Source: Bacteroidota bacterium
Lineage (GTDB): Bacteria; Bacteroidota; Bacteroidia; Bacteroidales; JACABE01
Reading direction: 5' to 3'
Length of the DNA: 64,000 bases
NCBI GenBank assembly: GCA_013377005.1
Contig: JACABE010000006.1
Span: forward strand, 1-64,000
The translations under genes and the position numbers were made by a program. Shown piece after piece: positions 16,676 to 25,880 of the stretch (positions within the stretch are counted from its first letter, which is position 1; each line of letters starts with the position of its first letter). The notes beneath the pieces were generated by a model that was given only the letters and a program-made list of their open reading frames with translations, searched no databases and was not told the origin of the DNA.

Positions 16676-18418
16676 ATGAAAATACGCAACATACTCTTTA
16701 TTAGTCTAATGTTGACTATTATTTTATCAACGGCTTGTAAATCTGTAGATAAAAGTAAAAAGCTTCGCAAAGGAGAAACTATTGAAAAATCTAATGGCGA
16801 CCGTTTAGCTATTGACGGTATTTTTATTGATGCCAATAAAGAGCGCTTACAAGGCAATTATCAGAATGCATTGGATTTATTTACATTAGTGCTAAATAAA
16901 GATCCCGAAAACTCCGCTTCTCTGTACGAAATCGCTCGTATTTATCAAGTTCAGAAAAAAACTACCGAAGCGCTTCAATATGCAAAAAAAGCAGCAGAAA
17001 TTGACAAAGAAAATATTTGGTTTCAATTACTGTTGGCTGATTTATACAATAATAATCAGCAGTTTAAAGAAGCAACGGCTATTTGGACAAATATTGTAAA
17101 GAAAAACCCCGATAAAATTGAATCTTATTATGATTGGGCAAATGCATATATTTACGAAAAGAAATTGGAAGAGGCAATAAAAATATATGACCTGATAGAG
17201 AAAAAAATAGGCATCACGGAAGAAATTTCCATGCAGAAGCAAAAATTATACTTAACAATGGATAAATTTGGCAAAGCTGTGGTGGAAATTGAAAAACTTT
17301 CGGCACAATTTCCTGATGATACTCGTTTTTATGCTATGCTTGCTGAGATGCACAACAAAAAAAAGATGTACGATAAAGCATTGATTTACTATAACAAGAT
17401 ATTAGAAAAAGACCCTAATGATAAATTTATACATATTTCACTGGCTGGTTATTATCGCGAAATCGGTCAAAAAGATAAATCTTATAAGGAACTAAAAGTA
17501 GGAATAGCCAATCCTAATCTGGATATTGATACAAAAATCCAAATTTTACTTTCTTACTACACCGTTACTGAAATTTATACCGAACTAAAACCTCAAGCTT
17601 TTGAATTATCGCAGATACTTGTTAAAACACATCCTAATGACGCAAAGGCATATTCAATTTATGCAGATTTTTTGTATCGCGACAAAAAATATTTAGAAGC
17701 AAGAGATGCTTTTCGTAAAGTAAATACGATTGATAGTAGTAAATATGCAATTTGGGAAACCCTCTTGGTTGTGGAGTCAGAATTAAACGATACTGTGGCT
17801 CTTGTGAATGAAAGCAAGAGAGCCATTGAATTATTCCCGGAACAACCATTGCTATATCTCTTTTCAGGAATTGCCAATTTTCAGATTAATAAAATAGAAA
17901 TAGCTATTAAAGCATTAAAAATAGGTGTGGATTTGGTTGTCGATAATGATAAACTTAGTGTCCAGTTTTATACTTATTTAGGCGATATTTATTATAAAAA
18001 CAAAGACTATACAAATGCTTTTGATGCATTTAATAAACTACTAAAGATTGATACCGACAATGTTTACGTATTGAATAATTACGCTTACTATTTATCACTT
18101 CAGGCTGAAGATCTTGACAGAGCTGAACAAATGGGACGTAAACTGAACGATTTGGCGCCCAATAATTCTTCTTATCAAGATACCTATGCTTGGGTATTCT
18201 ATAAATTGGGCAAATACGAAGAAGCCAAAAAATGGGTATCAAAAGCTATTGACAATGGAGGTTCAAAAAACGATATTATCTTAGAGCATTATGGAGATAT
18301 TCTTTACAAACTTGGTGATAGAGAAAATGCTTTCCAGTATTGGTCAAAAGCAAAATTATTGGGTAGTGGATCCGAATTTTTACAAAAAAAGATAGTTGAT
18401 AAAAAATTGTATGAATAA
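16676..18418 (+). CDS. TPR-repeat lipoprotein
   Basis: This 580-residue protein begins with a lipoprotein signal (MKIRNILFISLMLTIILSTAC, lipobox LSTAC with Cys21), so it should be anchored in an outer-envelope membrane. From about residue 50 it is built of tetratricopeptide repeats with the usual A/G-x-x-x-Y and P spacing (for example NALDLFTLVLNKDPENSASLYEIARIY and KALIYYNKILEKDPNDKFIHISLAGYY), roughly a dozen copies. TPR arrays bind proteins rather than catalyse reactions. It overlaps the DUF4292-like gene by eight bases (ATGAATAA), which signals translational coupling. The position between the nucleotidyltransferase and the EnvC-like gene suggests a role in envelope assembly; that is inference. 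Confidence 0.9.
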   Translation: MKIRNILFISLMLTIILSTACKSVDKSKKLRKGETIEKSNGDRLAIDGIFIDANKERLQGNYQNALDLFTLVLNKDPENSASLYEIARIYQVQKKTTEALQYAKKAAEIDKENIWFQLLLADLYNNNQQFKEATAIWTNIVKKNPDKIESYYDWANAYIYEKKLEEAIKIYDLIEKKIGITEEISMQKQKLYLTMDKFGKAVVEIEKLSAQFPDDTRFYAMLAEMHNKKKMYDKALIYYNKILEKDPNDKFIHISLAGYYREIGQKDKSYKELKVGIANPNLDIDTKIQILLSYYTVTEIYTELKPQAFELSQILVKTHPNDAKAYSIYADFLYRDKKYLEARDAFRKVNTIDSSKYAIWETLLVVESELNDTVALVNESKRAIELFPEQPLLYLFSGIANFQINKIEIAIKALKIGVDLVVDNDKLSVQFYTYLGDIYYKNKDYTNAFDAFNKLLKIDTDNVYVLNNYAYYLSLQAEDLDRAEQMGRKLNDLAPNNSSYQDTYAWVFYKLGKYEEAKKWVSKAIDNGGSKNDIILEHYGDILYKLGDRENAFQYWSKAKLLGSGSEFLQKKIVDKKLYE

Positions 18419-19256
18419 ACTGAATCTTCAAAAGAATTTCTTATTGATTTTAATAATAACATTAATTGTTAGTTGCAAGCCTGAAAAACAACTTAGTGTT
18501 CAAAAAGAAATAATTCCACAAACTATAGTTAATAAAGAAATTACTACCGATACCATTTTCGATAAAATGAGCAAAAGTCAATTTCGTTTTGATTGGCTTT
18601 CGGCAAAATTTTCAGCCGAATACGAAGTTGACAACAACAATACATCTTTTAGCGGACAAATTAGAATTAGAAAAGATAGTTTGATTTGGATTTCAATATC
18701 AAAATATTCGATTGAAATTGCAAGATTATTAATTACGGAAGACAGTGTACATTTTGTTAATTGGATGGATAACAATTACTTTATAAGCGATTTTAATTAT
18801 ATTAATCGTTTTATTAATAATGCCGTTGACTTTGATATGTTGCAAGCCTTTTTTGTGGGTAATGATTTTAAATACTATGAAACAGATAAGTTTAAAACTA
18901 ATTTTGACGGAACTCAATATCATTTGAGTACGGTTAATCGGCATAAATTAAAAAAATATATTAAAACGGAAAATGACAAACTTAAAATATTGGTTCAAAG
19001 TATTTTTGTTGATCCTTTTACCTTTAAAATCAGTGAACTTTCGGTCAAAGAAGTAAAAGCAAATAATAAACTAAAAGCCAGTTACAGCAACCATGAAGCT
19101 ATTAACGGGCAACTCTTTCCTCGAAAGTTGAGTGTGTTGATATCAGCTGAAAAAGAAATAAAAATTAATATTGAATTTTCAAAAATCAATATCGACGAAC
19201 CCTTAAATTTCCCATTCAGAATTCCAGGAAGTTATGAAAGAATTATTCCAAAATAA
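18411..19256 (+). CDS. DUF4292-like lipoprotein
   Basis: The 281-residue lipoprotein has its lipobox LIVSC at Cys22. The start at 18411 overlaps the stop of the TPR gene; a TTG at 18396 was rejected because it adds residues before a standard signal. The body resembles the LolA/LolB-like beta-fold families that include DUF4292: FDWLSAKFSAEYEVDNNNTSFSGQIRIRKDSLIWISIS is characteristic of lipid or lipoprotein carrier folds, and later segments (INIEFSKINIDEPLNFPFRIP) fit the same fold. It may help move lipoproteins or lipid between membranes. This is inference from family resemblance; the gene row TPR - DUF4292 - M23/EnvC is conserved in Bacteroidota. Confidence 0.85.
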   Translation: MNKLNLQKNFLLILIITLIVSCKPEKQLSVQKEIIPQTIVNKEITTDTIFDKMSKSQFRFDWLSAKFSAEYEVDNNNTSFSGQIRIRKDSLIWISISKYSIEIARLLITEDSVHFVNWMDNNYFISDFNYINRFINNAVDFDMLQAFFVGNDFKYYETDKFKTNFDGTQYHLSTVNRHKLKKYIKTENDKLKILVQSIFVDPFTFKISELSVKEVKANNKLKASYSNHEAINGQLFPRKLSVLISAEKEIKINIEFSKINIDEPLNFPFRIPGSYERIIPK

Positions 19257-19266
19257 AAAAAAACTG

Positions 19267-19274
19267 TATCTTTG
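19267..19274 (+). promoter_or_regulatory. promoter -7 box before the EnvC-like gene
   Basis: TATCTTTG matches TAnnTTTG and lies 22 bases before the ATG at 19296. It indicates that the EnvC-like gene has its own promoter in addition to read-through from the upstream lipoprotein genes. Confidence 0.55.
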
Positions 19275-19295
19275 GACGCTCTGAAAACAATAACA

Positions 19296-20639
19296 ATGAA
19301 CAAGCAGCTCAAAAACATATATTTTTCTTCCGCCAAATTACTTATAATTGGAACAATTATAGTATGTTTTTCTTCGCAATTTTCTTATGCGCAAACTGAT
19401 AAAAACAAGCTTCAGGAAAACAAGAAAAAAATTGAACAAGAAATACAATTCACCAATAATCTTTTAAACGAAACTAAGAAAAACAAACAAACTTCGCTCA
19501 ATCAATTGGTAATTCTTAAAAATCAGATCGGAAAAAGAGAAGAACTGATCACGAATATCAATGACGAAATCAATGTAATTGTTGGCGAAATTTCTACCAC
19601 AGAAAAAAGCGTTGACCAATTAAATCAAGAACTTGCTTCATTAAAAGCTGAATATACCAAAATGATTATTGCTGCCAATCGCAATCGTAGCTCCTATAGT
19701 GTACTGATGTTTATTTTTGCTTCCGAAGATTTTAATCAGGCATATCAACGTCTAAAATACTATCAGCAATATTCCGTTTATCGAAAAAAACAAATAAAAT
19801 TAATTCAACAAACGCAAGATAAACTTACCCATAAAAAGCAGGAACTCGAAGTTCAGAAACTTACCCAAAAGCAACTACTTTCGAGTAACGAAAGCGAAAA
19901 GAAAAAACTAACTAAAGAACAGGAAATAAAAAATCTGGCTGTACAAAATCTTCAAAAAACGGAAAAAGCCTTGTTAAAAACACTTCGTAAAAAAGAAGCC
20001 GAAGCTAAAAAACTACAAAAAGATATTGAGCATATTATTGCAGAAGAAGTTAGAAAAGCAAGAGAAGCCGCTATACTTAGAGCTGAAGCGGCAAAAAGAA
20101 AATCTGCTAAAACAGATGTAAAAGAAGAAGTGAAGGTAAAAGAAATAGCAAAAACAAAAGTAGTAGAAGAAAAATTCAAGAAATCAGCAGATATTATGTC
20201 CGCAACGCCCGAAGAATTAGAACTATCTACCAGTTTTACCAACAATAAAGGACGTTTGCCATGGCCATCAGAAAAAGGCATTATTTCCAGTACCTTTGGA
20301 CCTCATTCTCATCCAGAATTGCCTGGCATTGTTATCAATAACGACGGTATTGATATCACAACCAACCGTGGTGCCAATGCCAGAGCTGTCTTCAACGGAG
20401 AAGTTGCTGCCGTTATTTCCGGACCTAATGGCAAGCAGGTCGTCATTATTAGACATGGAAACTATCTCACAGTATATTCTAATCTTGAAACTGTTTTTGT
20501 AAAAAGAGGAGAAAAAGTGTCTACAAAACAACGCATTGGCTCTGTTTACACCGATAATGAGGATAATAAAACAATATTGCAATTTCAAATTTGGAAAGGA
20601 AATGCAAAAATGAATCCTTCGGAGTGGATTGCCAGATAA
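19296..20639 (+). CDS. EnvC-like murein hydrolase activator (degenerate M23)
   Basis: The 447-residue periplasmic protein has a signal peptide (ending SYAQ), then about 250 residues of coiled coil (KKKIEQEIQFTNNLLNETKKN ... KKEAEAKKLQKD), then a C-terminal LytM/M23 fold from about 325 (GIISSTFGPHSHPELPG). The zinc ligands are missing: the usual H-x-G-x-D appears as NNDGID and the usual HxHFE-type strand as LQFQIW. That is the state of EnvC, which cuts no peptidoglycan itself but activates amidases at the division site, with the coiled coil contacting FtsEX. The start at 19296 was chosen over a TTG at 19272 that falls inside the promoter box. Confidence 0.9.
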   Translation: MNKQLKNIYFSSAKLLIIGTIIVCFSSQFSYAQTDKNKLQENKKKIEQEIQFTNNLLNETKKNKQTSLNQLVILKNQIGKREELITNINDEINVIVGEISTTEKSVDQLNQELASLKAEYTKMIIAANRNRSSYSVLMFIFASEDFNQAYQRLKYYQQYSVYRKKQIKLIQQTQDKLTHKKQELEVQKLTQKQLLSSNESEKKKLTKEQEIKNLAVQNLQKTEKALLKTLRKKEAEAKKLQKDIEHIIAEEVRKAREAAILRAEAAKRKSAKTDVKEEVKVKEIAKTKVVEEKFKKSADIMSATPEELELSTSFTNNKGRLPWPSEKGIISSTFGPHSHPELPGIVINNDGIDITTNRGANARAVFNGEVAAVISGPNGKQVVIIRHGNYLTVYSNLETVFVKRGEKVSTKQRIGSVYTDNEDNKTILQFQIWKGNAKMNPSEWIAR

Positions 20640-20773
20640 AATGCATCATAATGAATTTTGTAAATAATTTATTTAATGACTGCGAATTCCACATTAAGAG
20701 GATGCTTTAGTTAGCTAAAAATTAATTGCTCAGCCATGTATAATTAAGAAATATTCGGTTTAAATTGACCTAA

Positions 20774-20806
20774 AACAAAGCAACATTTTGTTGATGTTGT
20801 TTTGTT
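20774..20806 (+). terminator. hairpin, probable terminator after EnvC-like gene
   Basis: A 13-bp stem (20774-20786 with 20794-20806, one G-U pair) has a 7-base loop and a T-rich 3' arm. It lies about 135 bases after the EnvC-like stop. The lack of a clean T-run after the stem lowers confidence. Confidence 0.5.
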
Positions 20807-21043
20807 CGCAAATGATTAAAAGAAAAAGGTTAAACCAGTAATGATTTCAAAAAAATTCATTTTACGCTAGAACAGAAATTTAGATTGAACAAAAAGAGAA
20901 ACAGTATGAGAATATTGTGATTGAATATAAATTATGATTTTCCACACTAATAAAAAGGATGAGATAAAGCTTTTTCTATAAGCGAATCCGACAATAATAT
21001 TATATTTTTTATCAATAAAGTCGCATTTATCAAAAAAAAATTG

Positions 21044-21051
21044 TAGGTTTG
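21044..21051 (+). promoter_or_regulatory. promoter -7 box of the radical SAM gene
   Basis: TAGGTTTG matches TAnnTTTG and lies 21 bases before the ATG at 21073, so the leader would be about 15 bases. Confidence 0.5.
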
Positions 21052-21072
21052 TATCGTTTATGATTTTTCAAA

Positions 21073-22401
21073 ATGATTAAAGCTATACAATTAACAAATC
21101 TTTGTTGCAACCTGATTAAAAGAGATTTACTTAAAAATAGGTTGTCAATGGCAAATTTGCCTTATGAGAAATTGAATAAGCTTTTATTTCAATTGTATTA
21201 TAGCGGCTTCCTTAATTACAATGAATTATCCAATGATAAAAACATTAAAAAGTTAGAAGACCTAGGTTTTCTGAAAACTATTGAAATTGATGATTCTCAA
21301 TTAGAAGCTAAAGCTGAAGAATTAAAAAAGCAATACCAGCATTACCCAATTGCCCATGTTGAAGCTATCAATCTCGAACTCACTTACGAGTGTAATTCAA
21401 ATTGCCCTCACTGCTTATTAAAATCCGTTAGAAAATCGTATCATGGCAAAGAACTCACGTATGAAAAAATTAAGCAAACAATAGCAGATGCTTATTTTGC
21501 TGGGTTACTACAGAATGGCGTAAATTTTACTGGTGGCGAAGCCTTATTAGCTAAAATAGATATTTTCGATTTAATCCGTTATGCATCCAGTTATGGAATT
21601 CCAACGAGGTTGTTTACCAACTCTTTTTGGGGAAGTAAAGTGTTGTTTAAGGCAGGAAACCAAAGGTTTACTTCTGCCTTGGCTTTAATTAAAGTGTTGA
21701 AAAAAAGCGGTTTAAGTCATCTTGCATTAAGTTTTGATTCTCGTATTGATAAAGATAAATCTGGCATTAAACAACTTACATCTGTTATTCATGCTTGTGA
21801 AACCATTGGACTAAATTATGAATTAATGTCGAGCGAGGAAGTTAAAACTCAATTAGACTCATTTATTAAATACTTGAAAACTACATTAGAGCTTAAAGAA
21901 TTAACATTTATGACACCCATCACTATGGATTTGGTAGATATGGGTGGAGCCAATGATAATACGTCCAAACCACTCAATCATCTTTTTATTAAAGACTTAA
22001 TTTCTCATAGCTTGTGTAAAAGTAAAGGTTTTTATCAGCCAAGCATGCTAACCATTGCCCCTGATGGTAGTCTTCGATCTTGTATGTATGGGTTGGGAAT
22101 GTGTAATCTCGGGAATATTCATGTACAAAGTTTGTATAAAATTGTCAATGATTTTAGTGATGAAGTAACCCAAGCTTTTGCCGATAAATCAGCATTCGAA
22201 TTAGCAGATTTACTATTTGAACCTTATAAAAACATTTATAAACCATTCTCACATCCTTGTTCTGCTTGTGTTTTACTTGCCCGACTCATGCAGGAATATT
22301 ATCAACTTGTAAAAACACAAACTGTTTCTGAAAAAGATATTTTGGCAATAAATTTACATGTTGCTAAAGATCTTAATCTCTTAAAAGTTGATATAAGCTG
22401 A
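21073..22401 (+). CDS. orphan radical SAM protein with extra C-terminal Cys clusters
   Basis: The product has 442 residues. An N-terminal region of ~95 residues without a clear match (it looks helical, possibly winged-helix-like) precedes the radical SAM core. The core shows the iron-sulfur motif CX3CX2C as ECNSNCPHC (near residue 109), the TGGEALL strand that contacts SAM, and ALSFDSR further on. Near the C-terminus SCMYGLGMC (CX6C) and HPCSAC (CX2C) could hold an auxiliary cluster, as in SPASM or twitch domains of peptide-modifying enzymes. It is a single-gene unit between the EnvC-like gene and ispG, with no recognisable precursor peptide, transporter or partner. The substrate is unknown; peptide or protein modification is inference. 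Confidence 0.88.
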   Translation: MIKAIQLTNLCCNLIKRDLLKNRLSMANLPYEKLNKLLFQLYYSGFLNYNELSNDKNIKKLEDLGFLKTIEIDDSQLEAKAEELKKQYQHYPIAHVEAINLELTYECNSNCPHCLLKSVRKSYHGKELTYEKIKQTIADAYFAGLLQNGVNFTGGEALLAKIDIFDLIRYASSYGIPTRLFTNSFWGSKVLFKAGNQRFTSALALIKVLKKSGLSHLALSFDSRIDKDKSGIKQLTSVIHACETIGLNYELMSSEEVKTQLDSFIKYLKTTLELKELTFMTPITMDLVDMGGANDNTSKPLNHLFIKDLISHSLCKSKGFYQPSMLTIAPDGSLRSCMYGLGMCNLGNIHVQSLYKIVNDFSDEVTQAFADKSAFELADLLFEPYKNIYKPFSHPCSACVLLARLMQEYYQLVKTQTVSEKDILAINLHVAKDLNLLKVDIS

Positions 22402-22477
22402 TTGAAAGACATTGGTCTGTTTGTGCTGATAGATTGGCGTCTCTTTAAAAATAATCCAAACCCCATTAACTAAAACG

Positions 22478-24280
22478 ATGCTTCAATTCATTAATCATCC
22501 ATACACTTACCACCGTTTCAGAACCAGAGAAGTGAAAATCGGGAACACCGCAATGGGTGGCAACAATCCTGTCCGCATACAATCTATGACAAACACTGAT
22601 ACAATGGATACTATGACTACATTTTATCAATGTGTTAGGATGATTGAAGCAGGTTGTGAATATGTTCGCATCACCGCTCCCGGTGTAAAAGAAGCTGAGA
22701 ATCTGGCTACAATTAAAAATGAATTGCATAAAAGAGGATATACCACACCTCTGATAGCCGATATTCATTTTAATCCTAAAGCAGCAGAAGTTGCTGCCAG
22801 TATTGTCGAAAAAGTTAGGATTAACCCAGGTAATTATGTTGATAGGAATGTCGGAAACTATAGTTTTACAGCACAAGAATACAAAGAAGAATTGCAGCGT
22901 ATTGCAGAACGACTTTTCCCATTGATTGAAATTTGCAAGAAAAACCAAACGACTATTCGGATAGGCACCAATCATGGATCACTTTCTGATAGAATTCTAA
23001 ATCGTTATGGCGATACACCCAATGGAATGGTGGAATCGGCAATGGAATTTATTCGTATTTTTGAAAGTTTCGATTTTAACAACTTGGTTTTATCAATGAA
23101 ATCGAGCAATATTAAAGTAATGGTTGCCTCCACACGCCTTTTGGTTGCCAATATGAAAGCTGAAGGTATGAGTTATCCAATTCATTTGGGTGTTACTGAA
23201 GCTGGAGACGGAGAAGATGGTCGTATAAAGTCGGCTGGAGGTATTGGTGCTTTGTTGGAAGATGGGATAGGTGATACCATTCGGGTTTCGCTTACCGAAG
23301 ATCCTGAATTTGAAATGCCCGTAGCACGAAAAATAGTTCATTTCTACAACTACTCGTCTCGTTGTGAGAATACAGAACCTGAAAGTATTGAATTCCCTGT
23401 AAATCCTTATCAATATACAAGAAGAATGACTGTTGCTGTTGATAAAATTGGGAGTTCGTATCCGGTTGTAATAATAGGAAATGATAAGGAAGGAAAAGCA
23501 GATTATTCATTTTCTGAAAATCAAATTGTTAATAATCAATCTCGACAAAACTTTCATTTGTTTACTGATTTTAGCCAATTTACTGTACATGAAAAGATTG
23601 AAATCCAAACTCAATTTATTCAAATTTCTACAATAGATGCTATTGATTTCCGCAATCAAAATCTAATAAATAGCATTCGAAATTATAAAAATTTAGTGTT
23701 TATAACTGCGTTTAAAGATGATGTAGGTATTAAAAACGAAAGATTTTTCTTTGCCCAATTGATGAATGCAGGTATTCAAACTCCAGTAATAGTTCAAAAA
23801 ACTTATCAGATTGCTGATAAGGAGGCTTTACAAATGAAAGCTTCTGCCGATTTTGGCGCTTTGTTGGTGGATGGCTTTTGCGATGGTATTTGGCTTAAAA
23901 ATGCTGATAGCAGCGATGATTTTTTGACAGTTAGCATGTTTAATATATTACAGGCAAGCGGTGTTCGTATAACTAAAACAGAATTTATTGCTTGTCCATC
24001 CTGTGGAAGAACGCAATTCAGGATACAGGATGCATTGAAGGCCATTAAAGAAAAGACTTCTCATTTGAAAGGGCTTAAAATCGCAGTTATGGGGTGTATT
24101 GTGAATGGACCCGGCGAAATGGCCGATGCCCACTATGGTTATGTAGGTGCCGGAAATGGAAGAATTACTCTCTACAAAGGCAAAGTTGTAGTAGAAAAAA
24201 ATATTCCAGAAAACGAAGCCCTTGACAAACTTATAAATTTGATTAAAATAAACGGGGATTGGAAAGAAATATCTCAGTAA
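22478..24280 (+). CDS. ispG: 4-hydroxy-3-methylbut-2-enyl-diphosphate synthase, long form
   Basis: This 600-residue enzyme of the MEP isoprenoid pathway converts methylerythritol cyclodiphosphate to HMBPP using a [4Fe-4S] cluster. The N-terminal TIM-barrel has PVRIQSMTNTDT and KVRINPGN. The C-terminal domain carries the cluster ligands in CPSCGRTQF (near 506-509) and CIVNGPGE (near 541). E. coli IspG has about 370 residues; this one has an additional central domain (about residues 290-490), the arrangement known from plants, Chlamydia and Bacteroidota. dxr at 58.4 kb serves the same pathway. It is separated from the radical SAM gene by 76 bases. Confidence 0.96.
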   Translation: MLQFINHPYTYHRFRTREVKIGNTAMGGNNPVRIQSMTNTDTMDTMTTFYQCVRMIEAGCEYVRITAPGVKEAENLATIKNELHKRGYTTPLIADIHFNPKAAEVAASIVEKVRINPGNYVDRNVGNYSFTAQEYKEELQRIAERLFPLIEICKKNQTTIRIGTNHGSLSDRILNRYGDTPNGMVESAMEFIRIFESFDFNNLVLSMKSSNIKVMVASTRLLVANMKAEGMSYPIHLGVTEAGDGEDGRIKSAGGIGALLEDGIGDTIRVSLTEDPEFEMPVARKIVHFYNYSSRCENTEPESIEFPVNPYQYTRRMTVAVDKIGSSYPVVIIGNDKEGKADYSFSENQIVNNQSRQNFHLFTDFSQFTVHEKIEIQTQFIQISTIDAIDFRNQNLINSIRNYKNLVFITAFKDDVGIKNERFFFAQLMNAGIQTPVIVQKTYQIADKEALQMKASADFGALLVDGFCDGIWLKNADSSDDFLTVSMFNILQASGVRITKTEFIACPSCGRTQFRIQDALKAIKEKTSHLKGLKIAVMGCIVNGPGEMADAHYGYVGAGNGRITLYKGKVVVEKNIPENEALDKLINLIKINGDWKEISQ

Positions 24281-24596
24281 CTTAAAGATAAGTGCTTATT
24301 ATAGACCAGACAACTGTTTGACTAAGTCTGGTGAATAAATAAGCTTTGGGTTTTGCTATGTATACTTTAATATTAAGTGGTTTACATCGTAGTATTTCTT
24401 TATATTATCTTTTCTGTTTTGCTGGGTTAAATGTTGCGTTTTGGATAAAGAAGAGGTTTTTACTGAAAACCGTTTATCAAGTTAAGAATGGCTTTGTATT
24501 GTGAAAGATGATTTTTTGATGGGATAAATTTGCTTAGCTAATTACTTGCAGGGTGATTCAGGTATAGTTGTTATTTCGGGTCTAATAAATTTATAT
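24281..24596. other. convergent intergenic region with long hairpin
   Basis: Between ispG and cysN a hairpin at 24294-24344 pairs GCTTATT with AATAAGC and, inside it, ACCAGAC with GTCTGGT. It probably ends the ispG transcript (a T-run TTTGGGTTTT follows). The remaining ~250 bases show no gene or other structure. Confidence 0.5.
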
Positions 24597-25868
24597 TTAA
24601 ACAATCATTCCTACACCAACGGTTTCATTGGTGACTTCATCAATTAAAATAAGACTTCCTGTTACTCTATTGCTCTTATAAGAATCAAAAATAAGAGGTT
24701 TGGTGGTTTTTATCATTACCCTGGCAATTGAGTTTAATCCTACTTCTTTTTCATCAATTATTTTTTCTAAAGTATTGACGTTAATTTTGTAAAGTATTTC
24801 TTTGATAATACACTTAACTTCTTTGGTGGTATGCATCAGATTATATTTTCTGCCAATTACCAATGGTTTCTGATTCATCCAGCATATAGTTATTTCAATA
24901 TCCTGACTTATTGTTGGCAAAGAATCGTTTTTCACTATCATATCGCCACGACTGATATCAATGTCATCTTCTAAAGAAATAGAAACAGACATGGGCGGAA
25001 AAGCTACTTCCAGTTCATTTTCCATTAAATCTATTGATTTGATTTTACTAGGCAACCCTGAAGGTAAAATCTTAACATTATCGCCCTTTCTAAAAATTCC
25101 ACCGGCTACTCTACCAGCATATCCTCTGTAATCATGATGGTCTTCTGTTAATGGTCTGATTACATATTGAACCGGAAACCTTGTTTGAACAAAATTATAG
25201 TCATTTTCTATGGGAATAGTTTCAAGTATGCTCATTAAAGTACCTTCATTGTACCAATGCATATTTTTTGATTCATCCACCACATTGTCACCTTTCAATG
25301 CACTGATAGGTACGTAACGAATATCTTTAATATCAATTATTTCGGCAAAATCAGCAAAAGTTTTTTTGATAACGTCATAAACACTTTGTTTGAAATCAAC
25401 CAAATCCATTTTGTTGATGCAAACAATAATATGTGGAATCTGGAGCAAAGAAGCTATAAAAGCATGACGATGGGTTTGTTCGATGACGCCATTGCGGGCA
25501 TCGATAAGAATAATAGCAGCATTGGCTGTGGATGCTCCGGTAACCATATTACGAGTGTATTGCACATGACCGGGAGTGTCTGCTATAATAAATTTACGTT
25601 TTGGAGTGGCAAAATAGCGATAAGCCACGTCAATGGTAATTCCCTGTTCTCTTTCAGAGCGTAAACCATCTGTAAGTAATGCAAGATTGATATAATCATT
25701 GCCTTTTTGAATACTTGCTCTTTTTACAGCTTCCAATTGATCTTCAAATATAGACTTACTGTCGTACAACAATCTTCCAATGAGAGTACTCTTTCCATCG
25801 TCAACACTTCCTGCGGTAGTAAAACGCAGTAATTCCATATCTAAATATCCATTTTTTGAAAAGCTCAT
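24597..25868 (-). CDS. cysN: sulfate adenylyltransferase subunit 1 (GTPase)
   Basis: The 423-residue GTPase subunit of ATP sulfurylase drives formation of adenosine 5'-phosphosulfate from ATP and sulfate. Translation-factor-like G motifs are present: GSVDDGKST (P-loop, near residue 16), DTPGHVQYTRNM (G3) and NKMDLV (G4). Two beta-barrel domains follow. The length is that of a stand-alone CysN; no APS kinase (CysC) domain is fused at the C-terminus. It starts 12 bases after cysD, forming a two-gene unit. No APS kinase, PAPS reductase or sulfite reductase gene is in the window. Confidence 0.95.
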   Translation of the reverse strand: MSFSKNGYLDMELLRFTTAGSVDDGKSTLIGRLLYDSKSIFEDQLEAVKRASIQKGNDYINLALLTDGLRSEREQGITIDVAYRYFATPKRKFIIADTPGHVQYTRNMVTGASTANAAIILIDARNGVIEQTHRHAFIASLLQIPHIIVCINKMDLVDFKQSVYDVIKKTFADFAEIIDIKDIRYVPISALKGDNVVDESKNMHWYNEGTLMSILETIPIENDYNFVQTRFPVQYVIRPLTEDHHDYRGYAGRVAGGIFRKGDNVKILPSGLPSKIKSIDLMENELEVAFPPMSVSISLEDDIDISRGDMIVKNDSLPTISQDIEITICWMNQKPLVIGRKYNLMHTTKEVKCIIKEILYKINVNTLEKIIDEKEVGLNSIARVMIKTTKPLIFDSYKSNRVTGSLILIDEVTNETVGVGMIV

Positions 25869-25880
25869 TGTAGCAATTTA

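Larger units (their letters stand above)
20640..21072. other. intergenic region between EnvC-like and radical SAM genes
   Basis: It contains a terminator-like hairpin at 20774-20806 and the radical SAM promoter box at 21044-21051. Two very short ATG frames (20651-20710, 19 residues; 20934-20981, 15 residues) show no leader/core pattern of a modified-peptide precursor. Otherwise I see nothing. Confidence 0.5.

Noticed and set aside
19272-19295. TTG start extending the EnvC-like gene by eight codons
   Set aside because: The codon lies inside the TATCTTTG promoter box; the ATG at 19296 begins a normal signal peptide.
20651-20710. 19-residue frame upstream of the radical SAM gene as a peptide precursor
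   Set aside because: It lies 360 bases upstream on the far side of a terminator-like hairpin, lacks a leader/core layout, and frames of this size are expected by chance.
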